Assembly: GCA_950295325.1 (NCBI GenBank)
Contig: OX485803.1
Span: forward strand, 49,057,554 to 49,121,553
Direction: 5' to 3'
Source: Polytrichum commune
Lineage: Eukaryota > Streptophyta > Polytrichopsida > Polytrichales > Polytrichaceae
DNA: 64,000 bases
Part shown: positions 21,742-30,580 of the stretch, piece after piece
Layout of the letters: every line of letters starts with the position of its first letter
How positions within the stretch are numbered: the stretch's first letter is position 1
Notes under the pieces: generated by a model
The model's input: the letters and a program-made list of their open reading frames with translations, nothing else
What the model was told of the DNA's origin: nothing
The model's database searches: none
Position numbers and translations under genes: made by a program

Positions 21742-21749
21742 CTTATATA
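21742..21749 (-). promoter_or_regulatory. TATA box of the small cargo gene
   Basis: TATATAAG on the minus strand, identical to the box of the coiled-coil/RING gene, and downstream of a tandem-repeat array rather than a CCGTCCGC minisatellite. Confidence 0.5.
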
Positions 21750-21974
21750 CTAAGCTCAAAGGACTTTATGAAATTTATAATATTTGATGTAATCCAAGAT
21801 GTAGAGGATCCAATTCTCGTTGGTAAGATAAAGACAACACAATAGGAATAAAAAGAAAGTCGGTGAAGTCAAAAAGTTAGTTGCACTTTTTGAAAAAGTC
21901 CCCCCGACACCCGCATTGGAAACCTCTTTGATACCTCTTTGAAGCTTCTATATTTGATGGGTTGTTCTTTCATT

Positions 21975-22423
21975 CAACAAATTATATATTTGTGCTTGAA
22001 CCTTAGTGGTTCGTATGGTTTCACAACCCACACGTATTCGAATGTCATTTTAATTCAACAAAGTACATATTTGTGTTTCAACCTTTGTGGTTCATATGGT
22101 TTCACAACGCATTTCAGGCATCCGAATGCCATTTTCATTCAATAAATCACATATTTGTGCTTCAACCTTAGTAGTTCGTATGGTTTCACAACCCACACGC
22201 ATTCGAATGTCATTTTAATTCAACAAAGTACATATTTGTGCTTCAACCTTTGTGGTTCATATGGTTTCACAACGCATTTCAGGCATCCGAATGCCATTTT
22301 CATTCAACAAATCACATATTTGTGCTTCAACCTTAGTGGTTCGTATGGTTTCACAACCCACACGCATCCCCTTGCCCTTTCATTCAACAATTCACATATT
22401 TGTGCTTCAACCTTTGTGGTTCA
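21975..22423. repeat. Tandem array of alternating 79- and 85-bp units
   Basis: Six units beginning with CATATTTGTGCTTCAACCTT-like sequence. Two types alternate: one contains CACAACCCACACGCATTCG, the other CACAACGCATTTCAGGCATC. The true period is therefore a dimer of about 164 bp. The last unit is partial and runs into three telomere-type repeats. Confidence 0.9.
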
Positions 22424-22446
22424 TAAACCCTAAACCCTAAACCCTA
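22424..22446. repeat. Interstitial telomere-type repeat
   Basis: Three consecutive copies of the plant telomere unit (AAACCCT), directly joined to the end of the 79/85-bp array. Confidence 0.85.
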
Positions 22447-23509
22447 CGTCTACGTCATTCCAAATTGCTACCACATATGTGCCATTGTTTTGTTCTCACA
22501 CTCATGTAGAAGTGTTTCCATACATGGTTTGAGGGTTTAGGTTCCCAGCTTTCCAACGAACCCACCCGCTTTTTTTTACGATGCCTACAGCGAAAGATAA
22601 ACGTTCGCAAATCGCGAGGACTACTTCAAGTTGGCACAATCTCTACTTAGACATATAACTTATGGTATACATTGGGGTTTTTAGAAGGGGTCATGAACGC
22701 ACGTGATTCTCAAACATAATGTAGAGTGCATCCCCCGAGTTCCCATAGGCTTCATAAAGATATCTTACCAACACCTTACACAAATTATAACATTCTAGAA
22801 AAATAAATTAATCTGGTCCACATTGATATTAAACTAGGGAATTGGTGTGGGTTTAAATTTAATGTGACCCACATTAGTGATCATTTGGGGGGGGGGTGCA
22901 CTATACTAAATCCGTATGAGTATATGTGAGTGCACAAAAGAGGTATTGATTTGAACTTTGTTGTATTATGTATACATATTCTTCACAAAATTATAAGTTG
23001 TAGTTATGTAAATATATAGAATAATTTAAAAAAATATACAACATCTCTACTAACTTGTATGGTAGTGTCACTAGATTTTATAGAATAAGGTTTATTTTAT
23101 TTTAGTATTGGCTTAAACTGGTACATAAAAAGAACCAACCACATGTGAACATACGATCTTACATATCATTTGATGGTAGACTTCAAAATAATAATTGCAT
23201 TAGCTTTTATGACATGTATTACAAATCAGATTATGGGAGGATTGAATGGAAACATATGCTTAGGGACTTGGAAAAAGGGTCGGACGTGGCCTACCATGAC
23301 ATTCTTAACAAATTTGATTTGATTTGGGGGGTCAAAGGTCTTATTGTGACCCGTAGCAACTTAGTCCCTACTTGGAAGGATAGGCCTCAAATGAGCATTA
23401 TTTATAGATTTCCACTTAGGCTGTGCTGTTTCAGCTGGGTTGGTTGTATTTTGAATTTGAATTTTGAATTTGTGCCAAAAAAAGAATAAGACATGTATTG
23501 CAAATCTAA
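22447..23509. other. Spacer inside the giant hAT
   Basis: AT-rich sequence with no recognisable gene. It contains a G10 run (22888-22897) and, near 22840-22885, short inverted words around GTGTGGGT and GACCCACATTA. It is probably decayed element sequence. Confidence 0.4.
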
Positions 23510-24096
23510 GGGCCGGTTCACAATATGGCCAAACTTTGAGAGGTTCAACATTTGGACCAATGAAAATGCTGAAATGCCCAAAGTCCGTCCTCTCGGCCTT
23601 CATACTAGAGGCCGAAGTCCAAAGGACGTCGCCTCCAAAAGAGCCTAGGTGGCAACACTTTTAGGAAGTTATGGCGCCAAGAGTTCGGCCTCTCGAGCAA
23701 AGTTTGGGTATAGCAAAATGCTCAACCCAAACTTCCGTCGAGAGGCCGAACTTTTTTTTCATTAAAATAATCAATCATTGACAAGATCTTGGCCGTTAGA
23801 TTGGAGGGGTTATTTTGAGCAAGGAATAAAGTGGCATGCTCCTTTGAGTTTGGACTTTGGGCTTGGCCTTTGGAGGCTTCACACTTTGGCCATCCAAGCC
23901 GAGAGGCCGTGGGAGTTCATGGCCAAAGGTTTGGACTTTGCGCTTGGCCTTTGGAGGCTTCACACTATGCCCAACTAAGGCTACCCTTACTATATTTTAT
24001 TGGCTATTTTCAGTTCATTTCTTTGGACTCTCAACAAAGTTGGGCCACTCAATCGCACGGCCTCTCGACTTGGACGGCCATAGTGTGAACTCGGTC
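23510..24096. mobile_element. Nested short inverted-repeat element inside the giant hAT
   Basis: The left end GGGCCGGTTCACAATATGGC is matched by the inverted right end GACCGAGTTCACACTATGGC. The interior contains a repeated phrase (TTTGGACTTTG, GCTTGGCCTTTGGAGGCTTC, twice about 75 bp apart) and several CGGCCTCTCG or CGAGAGGCCG words in both orientations. No coding gene is seen. It resembles the PIF/Harbinger-like short elements elsewhere in the window (GGGCC ends), but the flanks do not give a clean 3-bp duplication. Confidence 0.55.
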
Positions 24097-24103
24097 ATTT
24101 ACA

Positions 24104-24257
24104 CTTTTTTTTAAAAGTTTAGACATAGTGTCCGTTTTTTGGCTCTCAAAAATTCATATGAAGTCCAAAAAATGAGTTCTTGGTATCCATGGATAGGTAA
24201 TGAAGTCCTCTACATGAATATGCAATAATATTTCTACTACCAGAAAATACATGGCCG
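24104..24257 (+). repeat. Conserved repeat beside the minisatellites, copy 2
   Basis: Nearly identical to copies 1 and 3. It ends with a CCAGAAAATACATGGCCGC segment shared with copy 3 and then passes into minisatellite 3. Confidence 0.9.
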
Positions 24258-24281
24258 CAATTCCACGTTGTTCCCCTGCCC

Positions 24282-24600
24282 CCCTTCAACCCGTTCCCTC
24301 CCGTCCGCCTCACGTTCCCCACCCGCCCGCTCCACATTCCCCTCCGTGCGTTCACGTTCCCTCCCGTTCCCTCTCGTCCGCCCCGCGTTCCCCACCCGTC
24401 CGCCCCGCGTTCCCCACCCGTTCGCCCCACGTTCCCCACCCGTCCGCCCCACGTTCCCCTACCGTCCGCCCCACGTTCCCTCCCGTCCGCCCCTCGTTCC
24501 CTCCCGTCCGCCCCACGTTCCCTCCCGTCCGCCCGAGTTCCCCTACGTCCGCCCACTCGTTCCCTCCGTCCGCCCCCGCGTTCCCACGTTCCCCATACGT
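24282..24600. repeat. CCGTCCGC minisatellite 3, upstream of the kinase
   Basis: About 320 bp of CCGTCCGCCCCACGTTCCC-type units of about 20 bp. It ends about 60 bp before the TATA box of the kinase gene. Confidence 0.9.
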
Positions 24601-24661
24601 CCTTTTCGTGCCCCATGTCAAATCCGACCGGGATCCCATAATGATTGTGCACCGCTTTGCC

Positions 24662-24668
24662 TATATAA
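24662..24668 (+). promoter_or_regulatory. TATA box of the kinase cargo gene
   Basis: TATATAA, about 210 bp before the kinase start codon and shortly after minisatellite 3. Confidence 0.65.
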
Positions 24669-24874
24669 AGCCGTGGGGCTTTAGTTCCCCTCACTTTCCT
24701 CTCCTCCCACCACAAAGGGACCCGAGACCTTGTTGCCGTCCCAAGGACAGCGGCACCGCGTGGGTCTCAGGGGGTTTGGGAGGGCAGGGCAAATTGTGGG
24801 GGAACCCTCGCAATTTTTTTTCCAGATTCACTTGCTGATTTCTACATTCACTCACTCACGCAGTTTTTTTCACG

Positions 24875-26791
24875 ATGGAGGGGGAGGACATTGCTCCTTA
24901 CCAAGACGAGGATACGAGGGTGCACCGTGCTTGGCTCCAACGCACTCCATCTACGTATACTGGAGAGGGTACGGGAAGCGATGCCGGAAGTGGAAGTACT
25001 GCAGCCCGTCCCCCACGTCCAGATCCTTTTCGGTTTGACGAAGAGTTCTTTGTTGTTGGTCATTCAGGAGGCAACCAAACACGTGGAAGCCGTGGAACAC
25101 GTGGGAGTCGGGGAAACAGTGGCCTTAGAGGGAGAACATGAAGGGGACCAAGCTCAGGCAGTTCCACAGATACAAATGCAGCCACTCGTGGTGAGTCCGT
25201 GCCACCACGATCTCCGACACTGCAGACATCAAGACCGGAGAGCCCTGCACGTGATGTACCTCAGGGTTCGGAGCATGGTGAAAGACGGGGACAGAAACGC
25301 CCAGCAGTTTCGGAAGGGACGGAGGAGGGGTCCGCGGTATCAGGTTCGCAATCGAGGAAAAAGAAAAATAGAGGCAAACGTGACCCGCAGATCGATGAGG
25401 CTCGAAACCATTGTAGGGTCGTGTTGTTGGAGTGGTTTAGAAATAACAGCATGGTTTATTTGGAAAAAAAATACCTCAATGATGGTACAAAGGGTTTAGA
25501 GTTGGTGAGGAATGAATTGATGCTTATTCTCACGGAAGCCACGGCTGGACCGGAGTTTGAAGAAGCTAGGGGAATGAACGATTGGGACACCTGGATTGAA
25601 CAACAAGCCAGGGAAGCAATCTACAATCCAACAATGGCATATGATGCTCTGCATCTTGGCGAGGGAAATAGTAGTGGCAGGAAGTCCGAGCTGTACATGA
25701 AGCTAGAGAATTGGAAAAGAGGCGTAATAGCAGCAAAAGGAACATCCGCCCGCAACCTTCCCATTTTTATTGACAGGCAGATGGCAGACAACATTGCCAC
25801 TCAGGGCCGGCAAGGTGTCATATGGTTGCCTAGGAATGCGGAGATCAAAGCCTTGGATAAGGAAATCTTCCAAGGGACCTTCGGAGTGGTGCGGAGAGTC
25901 ACAATTCATGGAGCATCATTCATCCCTAGCTGGATAGAGTGGGCTGGGAAGACCATGAAGGCCACGAATAGTCTGGAGAACCGAAAGGAGCGTTCAATTG
26001 AAGCATTGGCGTGTCCAGTAGATCATCCTGGGGTAATCAAGCTACAATACCTCAATATGAAAACATACGAATCCTATTCGATGTGGTGGAATGGAGGCTC
26101 CTTGAAGAACATGAGGGTCTATGACTTCAGCGTTCCGGAAACCCACGAGCGCACAATCCTTCAAATGCCTAGGGCAGACTTTGAAGCACGGAAATGGTTG
26201 GTTGTATATCGAAGGCATCGAGCTTATTTGGCATGGGCTCTAATGTGCATTGTGGATGTAGTGCACAAGCATGACGTGTTGCACAATGACCTTAATCCCA
26301 ACAATGTCATGCTGCATTTCCCACAAGACCGTGATAACACGGTTTATATTGGTGTGTGTGATTGGGGCATGGCATCCTGGGGAAGTGAAGACGCACCCTC
26401 CAACTATGGAAGAGATTCAGTGGATGAGATGAACAAGCACAAAGAAAAATACAACTGTGCTGGTCCAGAATTATTCCATGTACGAGGGCAGCGTGGAACA
26501 TCCACCTCTCCGGTGAGGATGGCTCGGAAACATAGGCACACGTTTCTCTCGGAGTCCTTCTCAGTGGGTGCTTTGGCAAAGAAGATTTATGCCAGGGATG
26601 CGACTTCCCCCTTGTTTCAGCTAAACAGTGATCCAAATGGCTTGAATATGCGGTTTGAGTTAGCATTGGATTCATTGACGAAGACCAATCCAGCGGAAAT
26701 GTCAACCATCACACACGTAGTGAACATTTTGAAGTCCCCTCCATACAACATGGTTAACCCGACAATGTGCTTCCGTGACACTGTAAAATAG
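24875..26791 (+). CDS. Divergent protein kinase, hAT cargo
   Basis: The frame starts at ATG 24875 (MEGEDIAPYQDED) and runs to 26791, with one in-frame TGA at 25139-25141. Downstream of it the same frame is open for 549 codons. The first 150 residues are low-complexity and charged, with a basic stretch (SRKKKNRGKRDP). The kinase domain follows: glycine loop FQGTFGVV, lysine in WAGKTMKA, Glu in RSIEAL, hinge-like YSMWWNGGSL, catalytic loop LHNDLNPNNV, a DWG in place of DFG (VCDWGMAS) and CAGPELFH in the APE position. Lys, catalytic Asp, Asn and metal-binding Asp are all present, so it could be active. Plant receptor kinases use HRD and DFG, so HND with DWG marks an unusual lineage. It runs in the same direction as the transposase. 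The TGA means recent decay or a short missed intron. Confidence 0.8.
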
Positions 26792-27520
26792 ATTTTTTTT
26801 GTTTTTTTTGCAGCAATTTTGAATCATACCAATTTTGTAACCGTTGGAGATGTAAATAAAACCATCATTTTTTCATACAAAACTTGTATATTGTATGAGG
26901 TTTATGGATCTTAGTGCAATGTTCATACTCCATGAGGCTTTTGCTCCATAATCGAGAAGAAGTCTATGGGAGGCTAACCAAGGTTCTCACCTCTCGTGAG
27001 GCCACATCGTTCTTTCACATCGTTGTTATCACATCCATGTGCTAAGTTCAAGTTACCTATAGTTGTTTGTGATATGTCTTGCCAAAATGCAGTTACCTAT
27101 ATTTATTCTAATTTTGGTATGCCACAAAATGTAGTCAACTATAGTTATATCTAGTTAACTAAAGTTGAGCACAATATTGCAATAGTTATATCGGTTGTAC
27201 ACGTGATCCTCAACATCTCTAAATGTTAACTTTCTTCTACTCCCCACATATTGCACACTATAAATGTTAAACGTGTTAAATGTTAACAAAATGGTACTCC
27301 CTTCTTTGTAAATCTGACTCTATAAACGTTAACGGATGAAATACAACCATAATATGGATGATAAAAACTACACATCCAGTTACATTGATTCATATTCACT
27401 CGTGATTTGTAAACTTGATATTGAATAAAGTTTTGATTGGGTGTGCAATTTTATGAATGGTATTCTCTCACAAGGACTCTTCACAATTGCTTATATTTAT
27501 ATTTATATAATTCAGAAACA
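26792..27520. other. Kinase 3' region and spacer
   Basis: AT-rich. It probably includes the kinase 3' untranslated region (AATAAAACC near 26855 is a possible poly(A) signal). Nothing else is recognised. Confidence 0.45.
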
Positions 27521-27690
27521 CTTTTTTTTGGAAGTTTGGACATAGTCTCGGTTTTTTGGCTCTCAAAAATTCATATGAAGTTCAAAAAATGAGTTCTTGG
27601 TATCCATGGATAGGTAATGAAGTCCTCTACATGAATATGCAATATTATTTCTACTGCCAGAAAATATATGGCCGCAATTGCACGCTGTTC
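27521..27690 (+). repeat. Conserved repeat beside the minisatellites, copy 3
   Basis: Same sequence as copies 1 and 2, extended to ATGGCCGCAATTGCACGCTG and passing directly into minisatellite 4. Confidence 0.9.
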
Positions 27691-28104
27691 CCCTCCCCCC
27701 CGCTCCCCTCCGCGTTCCCCCGTCCGCTCCAGCGTTCCCCCCCGTTCCCAACCCCCATCCGCTCGACCCCCCTCCCCCTCCGTCCGCTCCATCCCCCCGT
27801 CCGCCCCACCCCCCTCCGTCCGCCCCACGCCCCACCCCCGTCCGCTCCACCCCCCTCCACCCCCGTCCGCTCCACCCCCCCGCCCCCCCGCCCCCGTCCG
27901 CTCCACCCCCTCCCCCGTCCGCTCCACCCCCCACCCCCGTCCGCTCCACCCCCTCCACCGTCCACTCCACCCCCCTCCGTTCGCCCCACGCCCCACCCCC
28001 GTCCGCTCCACCCCCCTCCGCCGTCCGCACCACCCCCCTCCCCCGTCCGCCCCACCCGTCCGCCCCCGTCCGCCCCACCCGTCCGCCCCCGTCCGCCCCA
28101 CACC
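27691..28104. repeat. CCGTCCGC minisatellite 4, near the right end
   Basis: About 410 bp of CCCCCGTCCGCTCCACCCC-type repeats. Unlike arrays 1-3 no gene follows; only about 270 bp separate it from the right terminus, so a promoter here would point out of the element. Confidence 0.9.
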
Positions 28105-28297
28105 CTCCTTAGTCATATTTTTCTACTTTGATTTTAACAGAATGATAAACACAATGGCAAAATGGTTTACTTGGCAAGGGAAATATGCACATCCACGTCG
28201 GCGTTTTCTGCCACATAGGACGCCACCTTGGCAAGAAGGTAAGTATTTTACCCACCCTAGTCCATTCACCCTATGTTGACCCTACGTGGACCCTATT

Positions 28298-28327
28298 GTG
28301 TCGTGACGGAGGGGTCCGTCACGACAC
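28298..28327. repeat. Perfect hairpin at the right end of the giant hAT
   Basis: The arms are GTGTCGTGACGGA and its exact reverse complement around a GGGG loop. The left arm lies in TATTGTGTCGTGACGGAGGG, which also occurs with one change next to the left terminus (TATTGTGTCGTGATGGAGGG), so the terminal word is present in both orientations at the right end. Confidence 0.85.
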
Positions 28328-28386
28328 GACACGACATGACGGCACGACACCGTCATGACGTCGCGATAGACAACCCTGAGTGTTGG

Positions 28387-29673
28387 AAAAAATCACAAAA
28401 CCCTCAACCTTTCACTTGATGTTTATTTATCAATCTATGGCTTTTAGCAATTATTTAGATCCAGTGTATTCTAGTCGCATATCAAGATGTGGAAACCAAG
28501 AGCCTTTAATGAGTCTTCAAATCATGGTTTAGATGTGGATATAGTGTTGAGACATCCTTTGGAATAATATCGTATGGAAGTGAAATTCTTTCTATGAATA
28601 AACAAATGTTTGGGATGATTTTGATTCCTTGGAGCAAGCAAGCTTGAATTTCCAAGTGTAAGAATATGCACTTTTTGCATAAACCTTTGTCTTCAAGCCT
28701 GAGTGCACCTTTGAAGGCGCTCCAATAAATAAATAAATAAATAAAATCAGAAGGCATCCCCACCATTTTGAAGATTGTCGTTGCGGGAAGCTAGGTAATA
28801 GTGATATCTCACTTTAAAAAAAATATAAGTCTTGACATGTTTTGTGATGCCAAGTTTGCTAAGGTTAACACAAAGAATATGCTTTTATAGTATGCTGCAA
28901 ATGAAGAAGAGTTTGAAAATATGAAAGATGTAGCTACTATTGAAGAGTGTCTCAAAATTGTTACTTTGGCAAGAGTGAGAACCGAAGTTCACATTGTCAC
29001 TAGTATCATTGAAAGCCTTGGGTGTTTTTCTATAGCGTGGAGGTAAAGGACCTTCTGTTTGGATGCAAGACTTACAAACTCAAGGGAATGAAGCTATTTG
29101 TGGGAACCATTGAATCCTTTCAAGGTTGACCAACTAATCCTTGGATGACAGGCACGTGCTTAAATTTGCTAAATTATAATTGTTGTGGAGATAGATTGGA
29201 GTATGAAGATGATGTAGCACATTGACCATGATATCAATGACTAGGAAGGTTGATAGGAAGGGTGAAATAAATGTTTGATGAAATTATTTGTGATGGTGTT
29301 GTCATGGAATTTCAGTTGCAGCATTTGAGGGAAAGTTAGCATGCATGATCTCTATTGCAAGTTTACAAAATTGGAATCAGAAGGAAATTCAGTGACCTTG
29401 GACATGGAGATGCTGAGGTGGGTATATGTTGATGATACATTTCCTAGAGCTTGAGGATGAGCCATCAAGTTGTTGGGAGAGCTTGACATGAATTTCTACT
29501 GCAGAGCCTAGAATTAAGAAACCCATTGTGAGTTTGCGGACGATCAAATGGGGATGCACAAAGCTTGCGATCTTGCAACTAGATAATTTGCATGAATTAA
29601 CTGGAGCCTTGAATCTGAAAGACCTCATTCATTAAAGAAGCTTGTATGTGCATTTGTACAATCCTTACATATA
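28387..29673. other. Intergenic DNA with weak degraded coding traces
   Basis: An AATA tract lies near 28728-28744. Short peptide-like stretches in the plus direction (YAANEEEFENMKDVATIEEC near 28900 and ISTAEPRIKKPIVSLRTIKW near 29500) look protein-like but are broken and match no family I can name. They may be a degraded host gene or transposon. Confidence 0.3.
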
Positions 29674-29822
29674 ACATCACTCAGCACCCACTGTCTGTTC
29701 AGTGGGTCTCCGGAATATAATAGTCAGGTGCTTGAAATGTTGAGCACGAGACTTAACTTTTCAAGCATTTGACTATTATTTTCCGATGACCCATTGAACA
29801 AATAGTAGGTGCTGAGTAATGT
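29674..29822. repeat. Foldback (long hairpin) element, 149 bp
   Basis: Two arms of about 63 nt pair over almost their whole length: ACATCACTCAGCACCCACTG and onward against its inverted partner ending GGTGCTGAGTAATGT. The loop is about 22 nt, and roughly ten mismatches are spread along the arms. Transcribed, it would form a single long hairpin. It could be a small foldback transposon or a microRNA-precursor-like locus; the sequence alone cannot decide. Confidence 0.75.
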
Positions 29823-30580
29823 TCTGCATTCGGTTCAATTAAGGGTTTGAAAACCTTGACTTATTTCAAGATGTGTTGTGGAGTCACATGTACTCATAAG
29901 CTACCAAATGGGGACAATTATTAATAGCACTCAAAACTAAATGTGGAAGGTACACATATTGTTCATGTCTTGTTTAAGCAGGACATACTTTTTTTGTGGG
30001 CACCAACTTGGTAACACTAAAGCTTTGGTATGAAATGAAATTGATCTTAAAGTTCGGGAAGCCAAAAAGGTTAATGGGACTAAAAGCACATCAAGATGGT
30101 TTAAACTAGCTAATACTCTAGAGTCGCAGAGTGCGGTAGCCTCCGTGAGATAGAGGCTAATGTCAAGTTGATGGTCTAATTGAAAGAAAGGTTTTAGGCT
30201 CTCTGGAACTATATTCTCAAATAATCATGAAAATTTATTTCTAGCAGGGTCATATAGGGGGCATTCCAACACAAAATGTGCCTCATTTTCAACTGTATTA
30301 GAGGAGTAAAAGTGGCATAGTATAGTATTTTTCTCCTTCTTTAGTATGACACGTTTGGGACTCACAAAAATGGTCGTATTATTGAGGTGTCGTCTTCTCG
30401 TTAATACAACAAATGCCGTAAAATTGTTGTACTATTGAGGGAATACCAACACATAAGCAATATGAGCTTTAAAATATAAACAATGATTTTAAGCAATATA
30501 GATTGTATGAAATAATAACTTATAACTCCAAACAAAGACAAATATACTCAAGAACTCTTGAAATAGGAGTTCAAAGATCT
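29823..30580. other. Intergenic DNA, probable end of a pogo-type element
   Basis: No gene is seen. Phrases such as TATGACACGTTTGGGACTCAC (near 30340) resemble, in inverted form, sequence near 31890-31930, and may be the worn ends of the pogo-type element between them. Confidence 0.35.

Larger units (their letters stand above)
12500..28378. mobile_element. Giant hAT-type DNA transposon, 15.9 kb, four gene units
   Basis: The ends are CAGGGTTGTCTATTGTG on the left and the inverted CAGGGTTGTCTATCGCG on the right: 13 bases identical, with imperfect similarity to about base 26. The flanks are AGTGTTGG at 12492-12499 and AGTGTTGG at 28379-28386, an exact 8-bp target duplication as made by hAT transposases. 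Inside, in order, are: a hairpin, minisatellite 1, the transposase gene (+), a coiled-coil/RING gene (-), minisatellite 2, a small basic-protein gene (-), an 80-bp tandem array, a nested small element, minisatellite 3, a kinase gene (+), minisatellite 4 and a right-end hairpin. Typical hAT elements are 2.5-5 kb, so this is very large and carries extra genes. Each gene unit shows at least one interruption, so present activity is doubtful, although splicing may explain some. Confidence 0.9.

Noticed and set aside
23510-24096. Clean TAA/TTA target duplication for the nested short element
   Set aside because: TAA is on the left but ATT on the right; the ends may be misplaced by a base or two, so no duplication is claimed.
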